DNA from: Corynebacterium lemuris
GTDB lineage: Bacteria; Actinomycetota; Actinomycetes; Mycobacteriales; Mycobacteriaceae
DNA length: 64,000 nucleotides
Reading direction: 5' to 3'
Assembly: GCF_024919295.1 (NCBI RefSeq)
Contig: NZ_JANWTC010000007.1
Coordinates: 62,001-126,000, forward strand
Below the pieces are notes generated by a model. That model did not search any database. It saw only the letters and a program-made list of their open reading frames with translations, and was not told the DNA's origin. A program made the position numbers and the translations under genes. Positions 58,789-64,000 of this stretch are shown piece after piece; positions within the stretch are counted from its first letter, which is position 1, and every line of letters starts with the position of its first letter.

Positions 58789-60126
58789 ATGACCAACGAC
58801 ACCCTGGCCACCACCAGCGCCGTATCCTCGACGGATCCGTCACCGATCACCCCTGAGCACCGCCGGGTCCTGGCCGGTGCCATGGTCGGCACCACCATCG
58901 AGTGGTTCGACTTCTTCATCTACGCCCAGGCCGCGGCACTGATCTTCGCCACCCAGTACTTCAACCCCGCCTCCAGCGACTCGCCGACTCTCGCGCAGAT
59001 CGTGGCATGGGCCTCCCTGGGTATCTCCTTCCTCTTCCGCCCGCTGGGTGCCGTCATCGCCGGCCATCTGGGCGACCGCCTCGGCCGGAAACCTGTCCTG
59101 GTGATCACCCTGCTCGGCATGGGTGGTGCCACCGTCGCCATGGGCCTGCTGCCCAACTACGCCGCCATCGGCCTGGCGGCACCGATCATCCTGGTGCTCC
59201 TGCGCATCCTGCAGGGTCTTTCCGCCGGTGGTGAGTGGGGCGGCGCCGCCCTCCTGGCCGTCGAGCACGCCCCCACCAACCGACGTGGCTTCTTCGGAGC
59301 CTTCCCGCAGGTCGGCGTCCCCGCCGGCATGCTGCTGGCCACCCTGTTCATGCTCGTACTCTCCGCGGCACTGACCACCGAACAGTTCAACGCCTGGGGC
59401 TGGCGCATTCCCTTCGTCTCCTCCCTCGCGCTGATCATCATCGGCTTCTGGATCCGCCGACTAGTCGAGGAATCCCCGGTATTCTCCGAGCTCGAGGACA
59501 TGAAGAAGAAGTCCTCCGCACCGCTGTCCCTGCTCTTCCGCAAGCACTCCGGCCTGGTCGCCCTCGCCGCTCTGATCTTCGCGGGCGTCAATGCCGCCGG
59601 TTACCTCGCCATCGCCTACTTCGTCTCCTACGGCACCCAGGTCGTCGGCCACGACCGCACCACCGTCCTGGGCATCACCTCCCTCGGTGCCATCGCCTGG
59701 ATCGTCGCCACCCTGGTATTCGGCGCAATGTCCGACACCATCGGCCGCAAGCAGACCTTCGCGGTGGGTTACATCGGTTCCATCCTGTGGGCCGTACCCA
59801 CCTGGCTGCTCATCGACTCCGGCGACGCCTTCCTCTTCGGTCTCGCCGTGGTCATCCTCGGTGTGCTCCTCGGCGCCACCTACGGCCCGCAGTCCGCGCT
59901 CTACGCCGAGATGTTCCCCGCCGAGGTCCGCCTCTCCGGTGTCTCCATCGGTTACGCCATCGGTTCCGTCATCGGCGGCGCCTTCGCCCCGATGATCGCG
60001 GCCCTGCTTCTCGACGCCACCGGCACCTCCCTGTCCATCGGCATCTACATCGCCGCCATCTCGCTGATCTCCCTCGTCGCGGTACTCAACGTGCCCCGCG
60101 GCATCCAGGGCAAGTCCCTGCACTAG
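58789..60126 (+). CDS. MFS transporter, MHS family (probable phenylacetate uptake)
   Basis: A 445-residue 12-helix permease. MHS hallmarks are GTTIEWFDFFIYAQAAALIF, GHLGDRLGRKPVLVITLLGMGGAT, RILQGLSAGGEWGGAALLAVEHAP, FPQVGVPAGMLLATL and VFGAMSDTIGRK. It resembles the 17705-19093 transporter throughout. Its place behind paaK and under the same PaaR-controlled promoter suggests proton-coupled phenylacetate uptake. Start follows a weak CAGAAAG site. A strong terminator follows the gene. Confidence 0.85.
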   Translation: MTNDTLATTSAVSSTDPSPITPEHRRVLAGAMVGTTIEWFDFFIYAQAAALIFATQYFNPASSDSPTLAQIVAWASLGISFLFRPLGAVIAGHLGDRLGRKPVLVITLLGMGGATVAMGLLPNYAAIGLAAPIILVLLRILQGLSAGGEWGGAALLAVEHAPTNRRGFFGAFPQVGVPAGMLLATLFMLVLSAALTTEQFNAWGWRIPFVSSLALIIIGFWIRRLVEESPVFSELEDMKKKSSAPLSLLFRKHSGLVALAALIFAGVNAAGYLAIAYFVSYGTQVVGHDRTTVLGITSLGAIAWIVATLVFGAMSDTIGRKQTFAVGYIGSILWAVPTWLLIDSGDAFLFGLAVVILGVLLGATYGPQSALYAEMFPAEVRLSGVSIGYAIGSVIGGAFAPMIAALLLDATGTSLSIGIYIAAISLISLVAVLNVPRGIQGKSLH

Positions 60127-60138
60127 CCTGTCCAGGAT

Positions 60139-60182
60139 CGAAGCCGCGCCCTCCTCAGGGACGCGGCTTTCGTTTTTGTTTG
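60139..60182 (+). terminator. Intrinsic terminator of the paaK unit
   Basis: AAGCCGCG pairs with CGCGGCTT around an inner CCCT/AGGG stem, followed by TCGTTTTTGTTT. It is 13 bp beyond the transporter stop. Confidence 0.9.
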
Positions 60183-60204
60183 CGCAGCTCAAGGAGTAAA
60201 AAGA

Positions 60205-60220
60205 GTGCGCAGCTGCGCAC
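60205..60220. repeat. Recurrent palindrome, copy 3 (perfect 16 bp)
   Basis: GTGCGCAGCTGCGCAC lies between the paaK terminator and the nnr stop codon, again between convergent genes. A partial copy, TGCGCAGCT, lies at 60181. Confidence 0.85.
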
Positions 60221-61866
60221 TATCTGCCGATGAAATCCGGGTGCTTCAGCCGCGCGGTCGCCTGGGGGATGGCCTCGACGATGCGTGAGGCGGACGTCGG
60301 GGCAGGGCCGTCCGGGGTCTGCGCGGAGAGCCACGCCGCCATGGCGTGGACCTGCAGGCCGTCGCAGGCACCGAGGAGGGTGATGGGGAAATCATCGACC
60401 TCCTGGTCTTCGACCCACGTGGCGGCCCGGGCGAGCCAGGCACCGATGATGCCGGCCAGCACGTCACCGGAGCCGGGGGTTGCGGCCCAGGAGGAACCGG
60501 CATCGATGGCCCACATGCCCAGGCGGGTGCCCGGGAAGGAAAGCACGGTGTGCCGCCCCTTGAGCAGCACCCCGCAATTCAGGGCATCGGAGAGGGCGCG
60601 AACCGCACCGAGCCGGTCGAGCGTGGGATCCGGGATATCCGTGTCCTCCAGCGACTCAGCGAGGCGGCGGAACTCTCCCTCATGCGGGGTCAGCAGCACG
60701 GAACCGGTGCGATCCCGAAGTTTGTCCCGCAGCTCCGGGTGGCGGCTGAGGAGGGTGATGGCGTCGGCGTCGATAAGCAGGGGTTCCGGGCGGTCGAGCA
60801 GTTCCGCCAGCTCATCGTGGGCGGTATCACCGGTCCCGCGGCCGGGGCCGACGACCCAGGCCTGGACGCGGCCGGTGTCGGCGACCGTGTCGGAGACGAC
60901 CACTTCGGGCACGGCGCGCACGACCTCCAGCTTCTGGCTGCCGACGTAGCGGACCATGGCGCTGGTCGCCCGCACCGCACCCAGCGCGGTGAGCACCGCG
61001 GCACCGGGATAGGTCGCCGAACCCGCGCACAGGCCGACGACACCACCGGAGTATTTGTCATCCGCCGCACCCGGCTCCAGGGGTTCGTTGTTGCTGTAGG
61101 GCGACAGGGTCTGCAGCGGTGCCGGCCAGTCATGACGGACAGCAGGCACCGCACGGATGACCATGAGGTAGGAACCGTCATTGTCGATGACGTGGCGGAG
61201 CAGATCCCTGCTCAACATGCGCTCACCCAGGCCGATCTCCGCGATGATCACCTCCCCGCAGGCGGGGCTGACTGCATGTGCGTGGCGCAGCGCCCCGAAG
61301 GTGACGGTGACATCGGCGGTGACGTGGTGCTCCGGCAGGGCACCGGTGTCAGCGTCCACCCCGGAGGGCACATCCACGGCCAGGACAGGAATGTGGTGGT
61401 GCTCCCGGACGCGCTCCAGCCACGCCCCTAGCTCCCGGCCCAACCCGCCCGAGCCGCCGATACCGAGGATGCCGTCGATGACCAGGCGGTAGGGGCGCAG
61501 CTCCTCCGGCAGGTTATCGAGGATGGTGCCGCCGGCGGTCTGGAAAGCAGTGAGCGCACGCTCATGCACCCGGCCCTCCCGCCCGAGCAGCACCGCCTCC
61601 ACCGGGTGGTTGGCCGCCAGCTCCGCACCCGCATAGAGGGCGTCGCCGCCGTTGCCCCCGGCCCCGACCAGCAGGAGAATGCGCTGATCCGTGGCCTGGA
61701 ACTGCAGGAGACTGGGCGCCGGCGCCGCGACCATTGTTGCGGCGGCCACCGCCACGGCGTGCGCGGCCTGGCGCATGAGCTGGTCGGGGACGGACTGGGC
61801 GTCGAGAAGCACCTGCTCACAGGAGCGGATGAGATCAACCGGATAGGCGTGGCTTCGCAGGCTCAT
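60220..61866 (-). CDS. nnr: Bifunctional NAD(P)H-hydrate epimerase / ADP-dependent NAD(P)H-hydrate dehydratase
   Basis: A 548-residue metabolite-repair enzyme that restores NAD(P)H from its hydrates. The N-terminal epimerase (YjeF_N, about 1-220) contains LLLVGAGGNGGDALYAGAEL and VIDGILGIGGSGGLGRE and VLAVDVPSGVDADTG. The C-terminal ribokinase-like dehydratase (about 255-545) contains KYSGGVVGLCAGSATYPGAAVLTALGAVRA, LLTPHEGEFRRL, LLKGRHTVLSFP and ATPGSGDVLAGIIGAWLARA. The ATG at 61866 has both GGAGG and a TAGCCT -10 within 13 nt. It is monocistronic. Confidence 0.93.
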   Translation of the reverse strand: MSLRSHAYPVDLIRSCEQVLLDAQSVPDQLMRQAAHAVAVAAATMVAAPAPSLLQFQATDQRILLLVGAGGNGGDALYAGAELAANHPVEAVLLGREGRVHERALTAFQTAGGTILDNLPEELRPYRLVIDGILGIGGSGGLGRELGAWLERVREHHHIPVLAVDVPSGVDADTGALPEHHVTADVTVTFGALRHAHAVSPACGEVIIAEIGLGERMLSRDLLRHVIDNDGSYLMVIRAVPAVRHDWPAPLQTLSPYSNNEPLEPGAADDKYSGGVVGLCAGSATYPGAAVLTALGAVRATSAMVRYVGSQKLEVVRAVPEVVVSDTVADTGRVQAWVVGPGRGTGDTAHDELAELLDRPEPLLIDADAITLLSRHPELRDKLRDRTGSVLLTPHEGEFRRLAESLEDTDIPDPTLDRLGAVRALSDALNCGVLLKGRHTVLSFPGTRLGMWAIDAGSSWAATPGSGDVLAGIIGAWLARAATWVEDQEVDDFPITLLGACDGLQVHAMAAWLSAQTPDGPAPTSASRIVEAIPQATARLKHPDFIGR

Positions 61867-61922
61867 GGCCTCCAGGCTAGTCGGGGTGCTGAAAGCAATC
61901 TTCCCACCTGCTTACCAATCTG

Positions 61923-61939
61923 CATAACGCAGTGTTATG
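61923..61939. promoter_or_regulatory. Palindrome in the promoter of the AlbA_2 gene
   Basis: CATAAC-GCAGT-GTTATG lies 46 bp before the ATG at 61985, overlapping a possible -10 (TATGTT, 61937-61942). It may be an autoregulatory operator. Confidence 0.45.
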
Positions 61940-61984
61940 TTAAGTGGGAAGAGGGGTGGGAAGTGCCGTGCGGAAGGGTAAACC

Positions 61985-63418
61985 ATGAATTCTCAAGAGC
62001 TGGCTGAACTGATCGATCAGCTGCGGGTAGCTGGCACCGATGTACAAAAGATTGAAGTTAAAAGCGGAGTTGGAAAAACAATCAAAAGAACCTTGAGTTC
62101 TTTCTCTAATTCAGGCGGAGGAACGATCCTCATCGGCCTGGAGGACAAGATATTCTGGCCGATCGAAGGATTTGATGCATCTGCCGCCCAAGATGCCCTG
62201 GCCACCTACTGCGGTCGGCTCACGCCCCGGGTCCGGCCAGATATTGAAGTGATCACAATAGACGGCAAGCCGATTATTGTCGTTAGCGTTTATGAGATGC
62301 GACCTGATGAAAAACCTTGCTATATAAGTGAGCAGGGGATGTATCAGGGAAGTTACCGCAGGACTGGTGACGGAGATATCAAGCTTAATACATACGAAGT
62401 TGACCGCTTGGTTGAAGAAAAAATTCAGCCCAGATGGGATGAAGAGCCTGTAGAGGAATCCACCAATGCAGATCTCGATAGGGGAATCCTGGATCCCTTT
62501 TTGAGTGGTCAGCGTCAGCTCCGTCCCCGCACCTTCTCCGATGGCGAAAAGGATGCGATGAAGAAGTTACGGATACTGAAAGGGGAAGCGCTGAGCCTGG
62601 CGGCCTTACTGGCGATGGGGGATTATCCGCAGGAATTTTTTCCTAGACTGACGGTAACTTTCGCTCTCTACCCGGGAACAGCAAAAGGAGACGTCACCAC
62701 GGGCCTCAGGCTGCTCGACAGTGCTACTTTGACCGGATCGATCCCGGAATTGGTGGACAGCGCAGTCAGTATTGTCGCGAAGAATATGCGAACTGGTGGA
62801 ATGATCGGAGATACGTTCCGGACTGGTCTGCCCGATTACCCCTTAGTTGCGGTTCGGGAGGCAGTGGTCAATGCCCTGATGCACCGAGATTACTCTCCAC
62901 AGTCGCGGGGAACGCCGGTACAGATGGACATGTTCATTGATCGTCTCGAAGTTACCAATCCAGGTGGACTCTATGGGGGAGTCACCATGGCTACTCTCGG
63001 GAAATCTGGAATCAGTTCCTCTCGCAATCAACGGCTCGCTACTTTCTTGGAAACCATTGCCTATCCAGGCGGAGGGCATGTAGCAGAGAACAGGGGCACT
63101 GGTATCGCTGTCATTCAGTCTTCCCTGGAAAAAGCCCTCATGCCGCCGGCCGAAATAATCGGAGACCTCGTCAGCTTCCGAATCACGTTCCGTCGGCGCC
63201 GTGTCGCAGTAGAGGAAAAATATCTGACAGCTCAGGACCATGTCAGACAGGTGATGGCAACCCGAGAGTCAGCCAGCACAGCAGAGATAGTAGATGAGAC
63301 ACGGCTCAGTCGTTCGGCAGTGCAGAAGGCTCTAAATGAGCTGATTCAAGAGGGGTATATCGAGCACACTGAACCTCTCCGCAGCCCTCGGCAACGATAT
63401 CGACGAGTTTCTCGTTAG
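61985..63418 (+). CDS. AlbA_2 / HATPase_c_4 domain putative DNA-binding regulator, probably acquired
   Basis: A 477-residue three-part protein. The N-terminal Schlafen AlbA_2 domain (about 15-120) reads EVKSGVGKTIKRTLSSFSNSGGGTILIGLEDK. The HATPase_c_4 domain (about 285-380) reads PLVAVREAVVNALMHRDYSPQSRGTPVQMDMFIDRLEVTNPGGLYGG, SSSRNQRLATFLE and AENRGTGIAVI. A C-terminal winged helix (about 415-475) reads ESASTAEIVDETRLSRSAVQKALNELIQEGYIE. This is the RecG-like/transcriptional regulator architecture, often linked to mobile DNA. Base and codon use is visibly AT-richer (many AAA, ATA, GAA) than the neighbours, suggesting transfer. GGAAGGG precedes the ATG. Target and role are unknown. Confidence 0.82.
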   Translation: MNSQELAELIDQLRVAGTDVQKIEVKSGVGKTIKRTLSSFSNSGGGTILIGLEDKIFWPIEGFDASAAQDALATYCGRLTPRVRPDIEVITIDGKPIIVVSVYEMRPDEKPCYISEQGMYQGSYRRTGDGDIKLNTYEVDRLVEEKIQPRWDEEPVEESTNADLDRGILDPFLSGQRQLRPRTFSDGEKDAMKKLRILKGEALSLAALLAMGDYPQEFFPRLTVTFALYPGTAKGDVTTGLRLLDSATLTGSIPELVDSAVSIVAKNMRTGGMIGDTFRTGLPDYPLVAVREAVVNALMHRDYSPQSRGTPVQMDMFIDRLEVTNPGGLYGGVTMATLGKSGISSSRNQRLATFLETIAYPGGGHVAENRGTGIAVIQSSLEKALMPPAEIIGDLVSFRITFRRRRVAVEEKYLTAQDHVRQVMATRESASTAEIVDETRLSRSAVQKALNELIQEGYIEHTEPLRSPRQRYRRVSR

Positions 63419-63468
63419 CTGGTATCCGATATTTTTCCGTAGTGCGGAAAGAACGAGAAGCTAGTCAC

Positions 63469-64000
63469 TCACCCCGGCTGACAGGAATCGCACCAGAAGA
63501 GGTTGCGGCCCTCCATCACCCGGTGGCTGATCGGGGTGCCGCACAGGTAACAGGGCAACCCGGCGCGACGGTAGACGTAGACCTCACCGCCGTGGTCGTC
63601 CTTGCGGGGTGCGCGTTCCATGGCCTCCGGGGTGTGCTCCGGGTAGACAGTGTCGATACGTCCGGTGCGCACGCCTTCGGCCATGAGGCCGACCAGGTCC
63701 AACCAGATGCTGTCGAACTGGGCCTTCGTCAGCTGGTTGCCCGGCAGGAAGGGACAGATACCCAGGCGGAAGAGGGTTTCGGCGCGGTAGATGTTGCCCA
63801 CCCCGGCGAAGAGTTTCTGGTCCATGAGCTGGGAGCCGATGCTGCGGCGGGAGCGGCTGACCCGCGGCCACAGTAGTTCCGGGTCGGCGTCCGTGCGGAT
63901 CGGATCCTCGCCGGATTTCGCCCGGGTCGCGGCATACTCCTCCTCGGTGATCAGCCGGCACCACTGTGGCCCGCGCAGATGGGCGGCGGTCGTGCCGTCG
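63469..64000 (-). CDS. Fpg/Nei-family DNA glycosylase, C-terminal part
   Basis: The last 176 residues of an endonuclease VIII/formamidopyrimidine glycosylase; the N-terminus with the catalytic Pro-Glu lies beyond the window. The frame is open to base 64000. The helix-two-turn-helix reads LMDQKLFAGVGNIYRAETLFRLGICPF, and the C-terminal zinc finger reads CYLCGTPISHRVMEGRNLFWCDSCQPG (C-x2-C, C-x2-C). The order fits actinobacterial Nei2-type enzymes acting on oxidised bases. The short gap to the AlbA_2 gene (50 bp) holds nothing recognisable. Confidence 0.88.
   Translation of the reverse strand, partial: DGTTAAHLRGPQWCRLITEEEYAATRAKSGEDPIRTDADPELLWPRVSRSRRSIGSQLMDQKLFAGVGNIYRAETLFRLGICPFLPGNQLTKAQFDSIWLDLVGLMAEGVRTGRIDTVYPEHTPEAMERAPRKDDHGGEVYVYRRAGLPCYLCGTPISHRVMEGRNLFWCDSCQPG

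Overview
The window is a G+C-rich stretch of a Corynebacterium-type actinobacterial chromosome. Four things point there. The tryptophan operon is trpE-G-D-CF-B-A with a fused trpCF and a short leader peptide carrying three Trp codons. Many start codons lie 6-8 nt behind a TANNNT hexamer with no ribosome binding site, as expected of leaderless mRNAs. GlxR/CRP-like operators are present. Three near-perfect copies of the ParB-binding parS palindrome (TGTTTCACGTGAAACA) also occur, at about 3.8, 4.5 and 8.6 kb. Because parS clusters near the origin in this group, the left end probably lies close to oriC. No rRNA, tRNA, CRISPR array or insertion sequence was recognised, and no gap between genes exceeds about 300 bases.

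Layout. 0-6 kb: end of an SBF-like transporter, an Old Yellow Enzyme, a Rieske lipoprotein, a two-gene ABC exporter and a DUF222/HNH protein. 6-13 kb: trpEGDCFBA on the minus strand with promoter, leaderless leader peptide, attenuator and final terminator. 13-15.6 kb: an SdpI-like protein, a dicarboxylate/amino acid symporter, a small hypothetical protein and a Rieske ferredoxin. 15.6-27.2 kb: an aromatic module with a flavoprotein hydroxylase and MHS transporter on the minus strand, and on the plus strand a FAH-RraA fusion, a GntR regulator, hpaE, hpaD, hpaH, hpaI and a succinate-semialdehyde dehydrogenase. Together they form most of the homoprotocatechuate (3,4-dihydroxyphenylacetate) meta-cleavage route to pyruvate and succinate. 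28-33.2 kb: a LysR regulator divergent from an MpaB-like oxygenase, a eugenol/vanillyl-alcohol-oxidase-type flavoenzyme and an aldehyde dehydrogenase, a plausible phenylpropanoid or alkylphenol cassette. 33-45.5 kb: housekeeping and accessory genes including leuS, a secreted lipase, a sugar kinase, a second DUF222/HNH gene flanked by a repeated palindrome, a membrane protein behind CsoR-like operators, a cupin, and two paralogous lipoproteins around a shortened AlkZ-like gene.

45.7-60.1 kb: a complete phenylacetate regulon. It comprises paaZ, a divergent thioesterase, the nine-gene operon paaABCDE-G-J-F-H, paaI, the TetR repressor gene paaR, paaK and an MHS transporter. A PaaR-type 22-bp box precedes each of four transcription units, and GlxR-like sites accompany three of them. 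60.2-64 kb: nnr, a visibly AT-richer AlbA_2/HATPase_c_4 gene that looks acquired, and the C-terminal part of a Fpg/Nei DNA glycosylase cut by the window end.

The biological theme is a concentration of aromatic-acid catabolism (homoprotocatechuate, phenolic side chains, phenylacetate) next to a biosynthetic operon near the origin. The most novel candidates are the VAO/MpaB/ALDH cassette, the FAH-RraA fusion, the CsoR-type operators in front of an unrecognised membrane protein, and two unexplained repeated DNA words (a 14-18 bp palindrome and a 10-mer). All calls come from reading the sequence; no searches were run.
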